From the NCBI GenBank assembly GCA_903856725.1, contig CAIOCT010000072.1:1-64000 (forward strand): 64,000 nt of DNA, written 5' to 3'. Positions 41,361 to 50,137 of the stretch are shown here, piece by piece; position 1 is the first letter of the stretch, and every line of letters starts with the position of its first letter. The translations under genes and the position numbers were made by a program. The DNA comes from an uncultured Verrucomicrobiota bacterium (GTDB lineage: Bacteria > Verrucomicrobiota > Verrucomicrobiia > Opitutales > Opitutaceae). The notes beneath the pieces are model-generated. The model made no database searches, was not told the DNA's origin, and saw only the letters and a list, made by a program, of their open reading frames with translations.

Positions 41361-42197
41361 ATGAATTCCTTCCGTCTCAACCGCCTCTTCCATCCCGTGT
41401 CACGCCGCTGCTTCGACGTAGCGATCGATCATGGATTTTTTAATGAATTGGGTTTCCTCAGCGGCATCGAAGATATCGGTGCCGCGGTGCGCACCGTGGT
41501 CCAAGCTAATCCTGATGCGATCCAATTGACGGTTGGCCAAGCACACCATCTGCAATCCCTTCCGGGGCGACTGAAGCCTTCCTTGGTCCTCCGACTGGAT
41601 GTGGCTAATGTTTATGGCAAAAAATTACCGCGCCGCCTTTACAGTCAGATGATTGCCGATCCCGTTGAGCAGGCCCTGCGCCTTGATGCGGCCTGTATGT
41701 GCGTTAATCTTTTCCAAATCCCCGGCGAACCTGAGGTGGGCGAACAATGCGTAGAAAATATTCTCCGCCTCAAACCCGCCTGCGAACGTTACGGTATGCC
41801 GATGATGGTGGAGCCGCTCGTCTTCCAAGCCAATGAGAAGGCCGGCGGTTACATGGTGGATGGCGATGAGAAGAAAATCATTCCTCTCGTACGCCAAGCC
41901 GCTGAACTCGGGGCCGATATCATCAAGGCGGATCCCACGGATAATGTGCAACTCTATCACCAAGTGATCGCGGCCGCCGGGAGCGTGCCCGTACTCGTTC
42001 GCGGTGGGGGCAAAGTCGGTGACCGCGAAATTCTGCAGCGCACGCACGATCTGCTGGCGCAAGGGGCTTCCGGGATTGTCTACGGTCGCAACATTATCCA
42101 ACATGCCAATCCCGCGGCGATCACGCAGGCTCTGATGGGCATCGTCCATCAAGGTCTGAGCGTCGATCAGGCTTTCAAGATCGTCAGCCCCAATTAA
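41361..42197 (+). CDS. Class I (DhnA/LsrF-type) aldolase
   Basis: 278 residues, a TIM-barrel aldolase of the archaeal-type class I family. The pattern FDVAIDHGFFNE, IQLTVGQAHHL, VLRLDVANVYG, VNLFQIPGEPE, MPMMVEPLVF, ADIIKADPTD with the likely Schiff-base Lys, VPVLVRGGGKVGD and GIVYGRNI is complete. Related enzymes act on fructose 1,6-bisphosphate, 2-amino-3,7-dideoxy sugars, autoinducer-2 phosphate derivatives or sulfo-sugars. It is co-directional with DeoR, aminotransferase and NagB-like genes, so it probably cleaves a phosphorylated sugar made by that set. Confidence 0.88.
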   Translation: MNSFRLNRLFHPVSRRCFDVAIDHGFFNELGFLSGIEDIGAAVRTVVQANPDAIQLTVGQAHHLQSLPGRLKPSLVLRLDVANVYGKKLPRRLYSQMIADPVEQALRLDAACMCVNLFQIPGEPEVGEQCVENILRLKPACERYGMPMMVEPLVFQANEKAGGYMVDGDEKKIIPLVRQAAELGADIIKADPTDNVQLYHQVIAAAGSVPVLVRGGGKVGDREILQRTHDLLAQGASGIVYGRNIIQHANPAAITQALMGIVHQGLSVDQAFKIVSPN

Positions 42198-42240
42198 TTG
42201 AGCGCTCTTTAACTGAGCCTCTCCCCTAAGAAAATTCTCC

Positions 42241-43185
42241 ATGAAAAAAAATTCCAGCCAGTTCACCTTCGCTCCAGCGAGCTTCATTCCTTTTCGCGAT
42301 ACCCGGGCCATTGCCCGCGCGCGGAAAATTAAACGCGAAGATATCACTAAGCACGCGAATCCTGATTTCCGCATCACGGTCTTCCCTGATGCTGAAATGG
42401 AATTCCTCTGGATCTCGGATATGTATTTCCGGATCAAAACGGCCATGGAAGCGGATCAGCAATTCGTCGCCATTATGCCCAACCCCTGGCCGGGTTACGC
42501 GAAACTCGCCGCCATGCTCAATCGCGGCCGCGTCAATTGCCGCAAGCTGCACACATTCAACATGGACGAATATGCGGATGAACAAGGCCGCATCGCTCCC
42601 GAATCTTGGGAATTTGGCTTTGGCCATTGCTTCAAAAAATTCTTTTTGGCCAATCTCGACCCCAAGCTGCGCCCTGCGGAAAAACAAGTACGCATCTTCA
42701 CCGATAAAAACGTAAAGGACTACGGCAAGATGCTCGCTGATCTTGGCGGCGCTGATATCTGCTACAGCGGTCCCGGTTGGACCGGCCATCTTGCTTTCAT
42801 TGAACCGGACGCGCCAGAATTTGCGGGCTCGCTCGAGGAATGGAAAAAAATGGGCCCGCGCGTCTGCACGCTCAGTCCTTTTACCATCGCCCAGAATTCC
42901 CTCCATGGCTGTTTCGGCATGAGCGGTGATCTCTGCGCCGTCCCACCTAAAGCCGCCACGATTGGGCCGGCTGAGGTGATCGGTTCTAAGCACCGCATCG
43001 ATATGCACTCCATCACCGTTGATGGTTCCTTCGCCTCATGGCAGCGCCTCACCACGCGGCTCGTCTTGCACGGACCCGTCACCCCGCGCGTCCCTGAGTC
43101 GATTCTGCAAACCCTCCGCACCGATGTGTGGGTTTCAGAAACAGCGGCCGCCAACATCGAGACCCGTTGGGATAAGGGCTACTAA
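42241..43185 (+). CDS. NagB/6-phosphogluconolactonase-family protein with divergent active site
   Basis: 314 residues, about 50 longer than E. coli NagB. Similarity to glucosamine-6-phosphate deaminase lies in LHTFNMDEYAD (Asp109-Glu110-Tyr111), GHLAFIEPD with His183 and Glu188, and the fold order. Two key spots are changed: the phosphate loop, normally like LPTGGTP, reads MPNPWPGY (79-86), and the Asp usually two residues before the active-site His is Thr181. GlcN6P deamination by the standard mechanism is therefore not assured. It may isomerise or deaminate a different sugar phosphate. It ends the DeoR-aminotransferase-aldolase block and is followed by a strong hairpin. Confidence 0.82.
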   Translation: MKKNSSQFTFAPASFIPFRDTRAIARARKIKREDITKHANPDFRITVFPDAEMEFLWISDMYFRIKTAMEADQQFVAIMPNPWPGYAKLAAMLNRGRVNCRKLHTFNMDEYADEQGRIAPESWEFGFGHCFKKFFLANLDPKLRPAEKQVRIFTDKNVKDYGKMLADLGGADICYSGPGWTGHLAFIEPDAPEFAGSLEEWKKMGPRVCTLSPFTIAQNSLHGCFGMSGDLCAVPPKAATIGPAEVIGSKHRIDMHSITVDGSFASWQRLTTRLVLHGPVTPRVPESILQTLRTDVWVSETAAANIETRWDKGY

Positions 43186-43203
43186 GATTTAATTCGCTAG
43201 ACG

Positions 43204-43242
43204 CCCGCCCCATTCCACAAGGAATACCCCCAGTGGGGCGGG
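43204..43242 (+). terminator. Strong hairpin between NagB-like and MFS genes
   Basis: CCCGCCCCA (43204-43212) pairs perfectly with TGGGGCGGG (43234-43242), and an inner stem TTCC/GGAA (43213-43216 and 43221-43224) closes a 4-nt loop, with an unpaired 9-nt bulge on the right arm. No T-run follows. It may stabilise the upstream mRNA 3' end, attenuate, or terminate without a U tract. Confidence 0.55.
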
Positions 43243-43287
43243 TCACTATCAGGATGGCTGCCGCCGAGGGTCGGTCTCATTTCTATC

Positions 43288-44529
43288 ATGACTATTGCCC
43301 CCAAATTACCCTCCCGAGCCTGGCTCATCGTTGGCCTCCTCTGGATGGTCGGCTGCCTCAATTACCTCGATCGCGTCATGATCACCACCATGCGCGGATC
43401 GCTGACCGAGGCCATCCCCATGACGGATGCGCAATTTGGCTTACTGACCTCGGTCTTCCTCTGGGTTTATGGGTTACTCAGTCCTTTCGCGGGCTTTCTC
43501 GCTGACCGCTACAACCGTTCGCGAGTTATTATCGGGAGCCTTTTTGCCTGGTCGGTGATCACTTGGCTAACCGCACACGCGACCACCTTTAATGAATTAT
43601 TGATCACCCGCGCGTTGATGGGGATCAGCGAAGCTTGCTACATTCCCGCGGCCCTCGCGTTAATCGCCGATTATCATCGCGGGCCAACGCGCTCCCTCGC
43701 GACAGGAATTCACATGAGTGGTATTATGGTGGGCTCCGCGATGGGCGGACTGGGCGGCTGGATTGCAGAACGCCAAGGCTGGAGTCATGCCTTCCTTATT
43801 TTCGGCATCGCCGGAATCGTTTATACGGTCTTGGTAGCAGTTCTGTTGCGCGATCTCCCTGCAGAAAAAGCGCCGGATGGCTCCACTCTCGCCGCGGTGA
43901 CCATGCCCAACGTCAAAATCTCGGAAGCGCTCAAAAGTTTGTTTGGCCGCACCTCTTTTATTCTCGCCCTCTGTTATTGGGGATTACTGGGATTGGCCGG
44001 CTGGGCGGTCGTCGGGTGGATGCCTACTTACCTCACGGAGCATTTTCACCTCTCTCAAGGTGCGGGCGGATTATCGGCCACTGGCTACCTCCAGATCGCC
44101 TCGCTTTTGGGCGTTTTGGTCGGTGGAGCTTGGGCCGATCGCTGGTGCCGGACGAACGAACGAGGCCGCATGTACGTGCCGATGATTGGCCTGCTGATTG
44201 CGGCGCCGAGCATCTTCCTAGCCTCGAGTGTCGATTGGCTCCCACTCGCCATCGTGGGCTTGGTTCTCTACGGTTTGAATAAAGCTTATACTGATTCCAA
44301 CATGATGCCGATTCTCTGCACCGTGTCCGATCCTCGCTATCGCGCCACCGGGTACGGCGTGCTGAATTTATGCTCCTGCATTATCGGCGGGATCACCATT
44401 TATGCCGGCGGGGTGCTGCGCGATGCCCACGTTGATGTCAGTCGCGTTTTCCAATTTGCGGCGGTCAGTATCCTCGTCTGCATTGTCTTACTCGCTTTCA
44501 TTAAGCCTCAAGCAACTGCTAATCGTTAA
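43288..44529 (+). CDS. MFS transporter, ACS (sugar-acid) type
   Basis: 413 residues, about twelve membrane helices. It is one of the five ACS-type paralogues: LNYLDRVMITTMRGSLTEA, AGFLADRYNRSRVI, LIADYHRGPTRSLATGIHMSGI, GGWIAERQGW, and DRWCRTNERGRMY in the second half, with NMMPILCTVSDPRYRATGYGVLN near the end. Among these paralogues the carrier at 45517 is the nearest neighbour. It lies 102 bp after the NagB-like gene, across a strong hairpin, and 107 bp before an HpcH/HpaI aldolase gene. A sugar acid or amino-sugar acid is the likely cargo. Confidence 0.9.
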   Translation: MTIAPKLPSRAWLIVGLLWMVGCLNYLDRVMITTMRGSLTEAIPMTDAQFGLLTSVFLWVYGLLSPFAGFLADRYNRSRVIIGSLFAWSVITWLTAHATTFNELLITRALMGISEACYIPAALALIADYHRGPTRSLATGIHMSGIMVGSAMGGLGGWIAERQGWSHAFLIFGIAGIVYTVLVAVLLRDLPAEKAPDGSTLAAVTMPNVKISEALKSLFGRTSFILALCYWGLLGLAGWAVVGWMPTYLTEHFHLSQGAGGLSATGYLQIASLLGVLVGGAWADRWCRTNERGRMYVPMIGLLIAAPSIFLASSVDWLPLAIVGLVLYGLNKAYTDSNMMPILCTVSDPRYRATGYGVLNLCSCIIGGITIYAGGVLRDAHVDVSRVFQFAAVSILVCIVLLAFIKPQATANR

Positions 44530-44609
44530 GTCCGCACCGCCGCTCGCCCAAACGCTTGGCCTGACTGGGTCTCTGTTATCATCGCAAGGGTTTTTAACTT
44601 TATTTAATG

Positions 44610-44632
44610 ATACTTCTGTATACTTAATACTT
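44610..44632 (+). promoter_or_regulatory. Three ATACTT direct repeats directly before the aldolase start
   Basis: ATACTT occurs at 44610, 44620 and 44627, ending 5 bp before the ATG at 44637, in an A/T-rich part of the 107-bp gap between the MFS and aldolase genes. It may be a -10/operator array or a low-complexity leader; short length makes the call weak. Confidence 0.25.
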
Positions 44633-44636
44633 TTGC

Positions 44637-45431
44637 ATGAAGAGCGCCCAGATTCTCCGTAAAAAAATTGCGTCTGGTCAGCCGACCCTCGGGGTTTTGA
44701 TTATTCACCACCTCTGGCTCGATCTCATCGAGATTTTGATGAAAGCGGGGCTAGATTACGCGATCATCGATAACGAACACCACCACCCCGGCGATAATCG
44801 CGTCTCGGAGGCGCTTGCACTGGGGCGATTATTAGATTTTCCGCTTTTACTACGTCCACCCGAGCCAACTTATAATGCAGTGCGGCTCGCGATGGATCGC
44901 GGGCCCTGTGGTTTATTTTTGCCGACGGTGCGCAACACGCAGGCACTGGATGAGGTGCGCGATGCCATTTATCTTCCACCCCGTGGTCGCCGCCGACCCG
45001 GTGGTCCAGGCAATCGCTGGGTCAGCGATTTTAACGCCTCTACCTGGAAAGAGGAAGTGGAGGATGATCTGATTGTCATTCCGCAGATCGAAGACCGCGA
45101 GGGGTTAGCCAACGCCGAGGCCATTGCCCGCCATGAGATCGTGACGACGATGGGCGTGGGCCCCTACGACTTATCCGCCTCACTCGGTGTGTGCTGGGAG
45201 CCAGACTCGCCCATCCTCCTCGCCGCGATTGATCGGCTCAAAACCGCTGGCGAGCAGGCCGGCAAGAAAATGATGATGGTGGGCGATCCCGCCACGTGGA
45301 TCCCGCGCGGCTATCCCTTTATTTGCATTGGCGAGCCCAGCGGCATGCTCGAGGGCGTCCTCACCCAACGCGTTAACGAAATTCGCACGCAAAACAAAGC
45401 TCTCTCCCAACCAAAAGCTACTCCCGTGTAA
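44637..45431 (+). CDS. HpcH/HpaI-family class II pyruvate aldolase
   Basis: 264 residues, clearly paralogous to the aldolase at 22852. It starts MKSAQILRKKIASGQPTLGV, has the Arg in LLLRPPEPT, PPRGRRRPGGPGNRWVSDF, the metal Glu in IPQIEDREGLA and Asp in GVGPYDLSASLG. These residues support metal-dependent retro-aldol cleavage giving pyruvate. The gene sits between two ACS-type MFS genes, with its coding end 85 bp before the second one. The repeated pairing of MFS, HpcH/HpaI aldolase and class III aminotransferase suggests catabolism of a 2-keto sugar acid carrying an amino group. Confidence 0.9.
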   Translation: MKSAQILRKKIASGQPTLGVLIIHHLWLDLIEILMKAGLDYAIIDNEHHHPGDNRVSEALALGRLLDFPLLLRPPEPTYNAVRLAMDRGPCGLFLPTVRNTQALDEVRDAIYLPPRGRRRPGGPGNRWVSDFNASTWKEEVEDDLIVIPQIEDREGLANAEAIARHEIVTTMGVGPYDLSASLGVCWEPDSPILLAAIDRLKTAGEQAGKKMMMVGDPATWIPRGYPFICIGEPSGMLEGVLTQRVNEIRTQNKALSQPKATPV

Positions 45432-45516
45432 CTCGCTCTCGTCCACGCGCCGGCTACCCCTCAGCCAACCGCCATCTTTCCGCCCGCCTCTTTTCCCGTT
45501 CGCTTTTATTACCCTT

Positions 45517-46764
45517 ATGCCCCCCACCCCTGAGATTCTTCCTTCCCGTGCGTGGTTAATGGTGGGGCTACTATGGATGGTCGGGTGTTTGAATTACCTC
45601 GATCGATTGATTTTGATTACGATGCGCAGCTCCATCAAGGAGGCGATCCCGATGACCGACGCGCAATTTGGTCTGCTGACGACAGTTTTTTTGGTGAGTT
45701 ATGGATTGCTGAGTCCGATTGGTGGTTTTCTAGCTGACCAATTTAATCGGAGCCGAATTATTATTTTCTCACTCTTCGCGTGGTCAGCGGTCACTTGGCT
45801 AACCGCCCACGCAACCTCCATTAATGAATTGCTGTTTTATCGAGGGCTCATGGGGATCAGCGAAGCCTGCTACTTTCCTGCCGCTGGTGCGCTGCTCATG
45901 GATTATCATCGGCACCACACCCGCTCGCTCGCCAATGGCATTCATCTCAGCGGCGTGATGGTCGGTTCGGGTTTAGGCGGTCTGGGGGGCTGGATTGCTG
46001 ATAAGCAGGACTGGACTTTTGTTTTTAAATTCTTCGGTGGGATCGGCATTATTTATGCCATCGTGTTGATTGTATTTCTGCGCGACCGACCAGCCACGCC
46101 GGTTCAGCCCGGCACGATCACAACGCCACCGCCTCCGGTGCGCTTAGGCGAGGCTCTCACCAGCTTGTTCAGCTCCCGCGGATTTGTGCTGGCCCTTCTT
46201 TTCTGGGGCACGCTGGGCCTCGCCAGCCACGCTTTCATTGGGTGGATGCCCACCTATCTCAAAGAACAATTCCACATGACCCAAGGCCGCGCCGGCCTAA
46301 CGGCTCTCGGTTATGTTTATTCAGCTAGCCTGATTGGCATGGTGGTCAGCGGTGCTTGGGCTGATCGGTGGAGTCGGCTTCATCCCCGTGGGCGAATTTG
46401 GGTTGGGGTCATCGGCGTGCTCATGACCGTGCCTGCGGTTCTTTTAGCCGCTAATGCGCCAGTGCTGATTTTTGTGCTCATCGGTTTATTTGTATATGGT
46501 TTCTTCCGGACGTTCCCCGACTCTAATATGCTGCCTGTTTTGTGTCAGGTGGTTGAGCCGCGCTATCTCGCCACCGGCTTTGGCCTGCTCAATGCCTTCG
46601 CCGTGATGGTCGGTGGCGCCACCATCTATGTCGGCGGCGCCCTGCGCGATGCGCACGTCAGCATCACCACCGTATTCAATTTTGGCGCCGGCGGCTTACT
46701 CGTTTGCGCAGTGATTCTCTGGAATATCAAACCACGCATTAATCTCACCCCTCCCCTCAAATGA
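45517..46764 (+). CDS. MFS transporter, ACS (sugar-acid) type
   Basis: 415 residues from the ATG at 45517; the frame is open back to 45328 but that part overlaps the aldolase gene and is not membrane-like. About twelve helices with the shared paralogue pattern LNYLDRLILITMRSSIKEA, GGFLADQFNRSRII, LLMDYHRHHTRSLANGIHL and DRWSRLHPRGRIW. The stop codon overlaps the start of the following fusion gene (ATGA at 46761-46764), a sign of coupled translation, so the carrier and the fused enzyme probably share a substrate. The leader is notably C/T-rich. Confidence 0.9.
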   Translation: MPPTPEILPSRAWLMVGLLWMVGCLNYLDRLILITMRSSIKEAIPMTDAQFGLLTTVFLVSYGLLSPIGGFLADQFNRSRIIIFSLFAWSAVTWLTAHATSINELLFYRGLMGISEACYFPAAGALLMDYHRHHTRSLANGIHLSGVMVGSGLGGLGGWIADKQDWTFVFKFFGGIGIIYAIVLIVFLRDRPATPVQPGTITTPPPPVRLGEALTSLFSSRGFVLALLFWGTLGLASHAFIGWMPTYLKEQFHMTQGRAGLTALGYVYSASLIGMVVSGAWADRWSRLHPRGRIWVGVIGVLMTVPAVLLAANAPVLIFVLIGLFVYGFFRTFPDSNMLPVLCQVVEPRYLATGFGLLNAFAVMVGGATIYVGGALRDAHVSITTVFNFGAGGLLVCAVILWNIKPRINLTPPLK

Positions 46765-49097
46765 AATATCTCGAAACGCTCACTTCCCGCGACCAGCAAC
46801 TGGCCGCTGCCGCGGTCGCTGATTTTCTACCTCAGGAAATTTACGACATCCACACGCATCCGTATCACGCGGATCATTTTGCGCCGAATGCTTGGCCCTT
46901 CTTAAGCGATAAAAAAATTCTCGGGTGCGTGGAACATCGCGCCGCACTGCAGCGTTATATGCCCGCCAAGAAAATCCACGGGCTTTATTTTGGCATGCCG
47001 CACAAGACGGCAGATCGCGGCGCCATGAACACTTGGGTAGCAGGGGAAGTTCGCGCTCAAGGCACCCCGCTTAGCCGCGCCTTGATGGTGGTTTCACCCA
47101 GCGACGATCAAGCGGCAGTCGCGACGGCTTTACGTAGCGGCCAATTTTGCGGGATTAAAGTTTATCACTGCTACTCGCAACGGCCGGACACCATGAACGC
47201 GACCGTCGAGGAATTCGCGCCCGAGTGGATGTGGGAATTGCTGCATGAGACCCGCGGCGTACTCCTGCTACACATCGTGCGGGATGGCGCGATGGAAGAC
47301 GCCAGCAATCAAGCTTCCCTGCGCCGCCTCTGTCGCGCTTATCCTCAAGCCAAGTTAATTTTAGCCCACGTGGCGCGCAGCTTCAGCTACCGCAACGCCC
47401 GCAAAGGTCTTCACGCGATCGCGGATATCGACAATGCGGTCATCGACACCTCCGCCATCTGTGAATCCGAGGCCTTTCGCGCGGCTCTCAAAATCCTAGG
47501 ACCCCGTCGTGTCCTCTGGGGATCCGATTTTGCCGTTAGTGAATTACGGGGACGCTGCGTCACGACCGGCGGCCTCTTTTTCTGGTTACACCCCGAATTA
47601 ATTCGCGCGGATTATAAAGCTCCGAGCAGTACCGATCTCACGCTGGTCGGGATCGAGTCGCTCCAAAGTTTGCGCGAAGCCTGTGAAGACACTGGCCTGA
47701 CACAGGGCGATATTAATGATATTTTCATGGGTAATGCTTTACGGACGCTAGCGCCACACTTACCCGCTGAAGCGGTGCCTGCCGCAGATACGGGCCTCGA
47801 GCTCTGGCAACGCGCTCGCACGGTTATTTCCGGCGGCACGGGCTTACTTTCCAAACGCGCCGAAATGTTTGATGCCAAATCGTGGCCCGCTTATTTCTCT
47901 CGTTGCTCCGGCAGTGATGTGTGGGATTTGCAAGATCGCCGTTACATCGATTTCGCCGGAGGCGTCGGCGCCATTTTACTGGGCTACGCAGATCCAGATG
48001 TGACCGCAGCGGTTAGCCGCCGACTTACGCTCGGCTCTTACTGCACGCTGGTTAATCCACAGGAAGTCGAACTCGCTGAAACTTTAATGGCATTGCATCC
48101 GTGGGCGGGGAAAGTGCGCTACGCTCGTGGCGGCGGCGATGCGATGACCATGAGCGTGCGGATCGCTCGGGCCGCTACCGGAAGGAGTGGCGTGGCCTTC
48201 TGTGGTTACCACGGCTGGCATGATTGGTATCTCGCGGCCAATCTCGGTGAGACCGATGCACTCAACGGTCACTTACTGCCCGGCTTAGAACCCAAGGGCG
48301 TACCGCGTGAATTGAAAGGGACCTCAGTCCCCTTCCGATACAATGATCTAGCTTCACTTGAGGCCGCGATTGCCAAGCTCGGGGATAATCTAGCTGCCGT
48401 AGTGATGGAACCCATGCGTTCCCAGTTACCCAAAGATGATTTTATCGCGAAGGTCGCCGCCCGTTGCCGCGCCGCCGGCGGTATCTTTGTGGTCGATGAA
48501 GTGACGAGCGGTCTTCGCTATGGGTTCCCCGGGGCCTTGAGCCGCTTGGGCATTGAGCCCGATCTGGCAGTCTATGCTAAGGCAATGAGTAATGGTTTTC
48601 CATTCGGCGCAGTTGTGGGCCGCGATGCGATCATGCAGGCGGCAGACAGTAGTTTTATTTCATCAAGCTATTGGACCGATGGCGTGGGTCCTGCGGCCGC
48701 ACTCGCGGTGCTGAAAAAAGTAAAACGCCTTGGCGTATCCGAAGTGGTTTGGCAACGCGGAGGCATTCTACAAACCGGCCTCAAGACCATGGCGGCGCGG
48801 CATCCTGCCTGTAAATTAATTGTGGGCGGCATGCCGGCCACGCCGACGATGAGCTTCGACCTCGGCGCAGATGCGCCGCTGGCCCAGACACTGTATGTGC
48901 GCAAGATGCGCGAGCGCGGCTTCCTCGTCTCATCGTATTATTATGTGATGCTCGCGCATGATGAAGCGAAGATTCAGCTGCTGCTCACGGCTGCGGATGA
49001 AACCATGAGCGAGATTGCGACCATTGTTCTCGCCGGCCGCTTGGCCGAAGAATCAGGCGTCGCCCGCGGCCTGCGGGGCTTCACTCGTCTCGCCTAA
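46761..49097 (+). CDS. Fusion of amidohydrolase and class III aminotransferase
   Basis: 778 residues in one uninterrupted frame. Residues about 25-335 are an amidohydrolase of the Amidohydro_2 type: IYDIHTHPYH (His31, His33), LLLHIVRDG (His171), LILAHVARS (His203) and VLWGSDFAV (Asp256), a complete metal-site set. From about 343 (DTGLELWQRARTVISGG) it continues as a HemL-like class III aminotransferase with FCGYHGWHDWY, FVVDEVTSG and the Schiff-base Lys607 in YAKAMSNGFP. That half matches the separate aminotransferase at 12378 over its full length. The fusion implies two consecutive steps on one compound. Its start overlaps the MFS stop by 4 bp. Confidence 0.9.
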   Translation: MKYLETLTSRDQQLAAAAVADFLPQEIYDIHTHPYHADHFAPNAWPFLSDKKILGCVEHRAALQRYMPAKKIHGLYFGMPHKTADRGAMNTWVAGEVRAQGTPLSRALMVVSPSDDQAAVATALRSGQFCGIKVYHCYSQRPDTMNATVEEFAPEWMWELLHETRGVLLLHIVRDGAMEDASNQASLRRLCRAYPQAKLILAHVARSFSYRNARKGLHAIADIDNAVIDTSAICESEAFRAALKILGPRRVLWGSDFAVSELRGRCVTTGGLFFWLHPELIRADYKAPSSTDLTLVGIESLQSLREACEDTGLTQGDINDIFMGNALRTLAPHLPAEAVPAADTGLELWQRARTVISGGTGLLSKRAEMFDAKSWPAYFSRCSGSDVWDLQDRRYIDFAGGVGAILLGYADPDVTAAVSRRLTLGSYCTLVNPQEVELAETLMALHPWAGKVRYARGGGDAMTMSVRIARAATGRSGVAFCGYHGWHDWYLAANLGETDALNGHLLPGLEPKGVPRELKGTSVPFRYNDLASLEAAIAKLGDNLAAVVMEPMRSQLPKDDFIAKVAARCRAAGGIFVVDEVTSGLRYGFPGALSRLGIEPDLAVYAKAMSNGFPFGAVVGRDAIMQAADSSFISSSYWTDGVGPAAALAVLKKVKRLGVSEVVWQRGGILQTGLKTMAARHPACKLIVGGMPATPTMSFDLGADAPLAQTLYVRKMRERGFLVSSYYYVMLAHDEAKIQLLLTAADETMSEIATIVLAGRLAEESGVARGLRGFTRLA

Positions 49098-49114
49098 TCT
49101 TAACTCATTTTATC

Positions 49115-50104
49115 ATGAATCCCATTCGCGCAAAATCTTTCATCACAGCGAGTAAATCTCGGCTTGAGCCCGTAGCTAACTGGCCCCGTCTGCCGGACAT
49201 CACCTTCGATCGCGTTGTCGGTGTCGCCGTCGATTCCCGCGGCTTAATCTACGTCGCGCACCGCGGGGAACACCCGCTGCTCTGCCTGCATCCTGATGGA
49301 ACCTTGTGTCGTGAAATCGGCGCTGAAGTTTTAAAAAAAACCACCGCCTATGATTTGCGCGGCCCCGTGCCCGTGCCGATTGCCACGCGCTACTGGCTGC
49401 ACGGTCTCCACATCGATCCATGGGATAATGTTTGGGTAACCGATGTGGGACGGCATCTTGTTTTTAAATTCGATCCGACGGGAAAATTGCTCATGACCTT
49501 GGGCGTTGATGGTAAATCCGGCTGCGATCAGCAGCATTTCGGCCAGCCCACGCATATCTGTGTTGTGCCGACGGGAGAGATTTTTGTGACCGATGGATAC
49601 GGTAATTCCCGTATCGTTAAATTAAGCGCTGCCGGGAAATACCTCCTTGAATGGGGAGTTCGCGGCACTGCTCCAGGGGAATTCCATACTCCCCACGTGA
49701 TCACCCTGGGCCAAGATGGTCTGCTCTACATGACGGATCGGGAGAACGATCGCGTGCAAGTATTCGACCAGCAAGGAAAGCTCCGCGCGACGTGGCCCGG
49801 GCTGCACTCGGTAGATGGTCTGTACGCTGCACCTGATGGCTTAATCTATGGATCAGCCGGCATGGACAATGCCGTGATTCGATTCGATCGCCAAGGTAAG
49901 CCACTGGATGTGTGGGCTGAGCCAGGCATGTTTTGCTATCCCCACGGCATTGCCGTCGACGCCACCGGCGCGATTTACACGGCGGATACAGGTGATATCT
50001 GGATTCTCAAAAGCGATCTAGCCGAATCACACGCCACCCAAGCCGAGCGCACCGGCCCCGAAGGGAGCGCACTGAGAAAATTGATTATTAAAAGCGGTCG
50101 ATAA
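49115..50104 (+). CDS. NHL-repeat six-bladed beta-propeller protein
   Basis: 329 residues without signal peptide. Repeated NHL blades are clear: GVAVDSRGLIYVAHRGEHPLLCL, GLHIDPWDNVWVTDVGRHLVFKF, HICVVPTGEIFVTDGYGNSRIVKL, VITLGQDGLLYMTDRENDRVQVF, GLYAAPDGLIYGSAGMDNAVIRF and GIAVDATGAIYTADTGDIWIL. NHL propellers bind ligands or act as lactonases or lyases (SMP-30-like or PAL-like). No catalytic residues can be named. It lies 17 bp after the fusion gene and 33 bp before an MFS gene, so it should serve the same pathway in the cytoplasm. A lactonase-like role is only an idea. Confidence 0.82.
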   Translation: MNPIRAKSFITASKSRLEPVANWPRLPDITFDRVVGVAVDSRGLIYVAHRGEHPLLCLHPDGTLCREIGAEVLKKTTAYDLRGPVPVPIATRYWLHGLHIDPWDNVWVTDVGRHLVFKFDPTGKLLMTLGVDGKSGCDQQHFGQPTHICVVPTGEIFVTDGYGNSRIVKLSAAGKYLLEWGVRGTAPGEFHTPHVITLGQDGLLYMTDRENDRVQVFDQQGKLRATWPGLHSVDGLYAAPDGLIYGSAGMDNAVIRFDRQGKPLDVWAEPGMFCYPHGIAVDATGAIYTADTGDIWILKSDLAESHATQAERTGPEGSALRKLIIKSGR

Positions 50105-50137
50105 TCGTAAAGCTTAGCGCACTAACACCTCGAAAAA

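Noticed and set aside
41625-42446. 273-codon minus-strand frame opposite the DhnA-type aldolase and NagB-like genes
   Set aside because: Antisense shadow of two conserved genes in codon register; no family features.
42226-43008. 260-codon minus-strand frame opposite the NagB-like gene
   Set aside because: Antisense shadow of a conserved protein; low-complexity composition.
45328-45516. Upstream extension of the MFS gene starting at 45517
   Set aside because: The extra 63 residues overlap the aldolase gene, are Ser/Pro/Arg-rich and precede the normal MFS N-terminus, which starts at the ATG at 45517.
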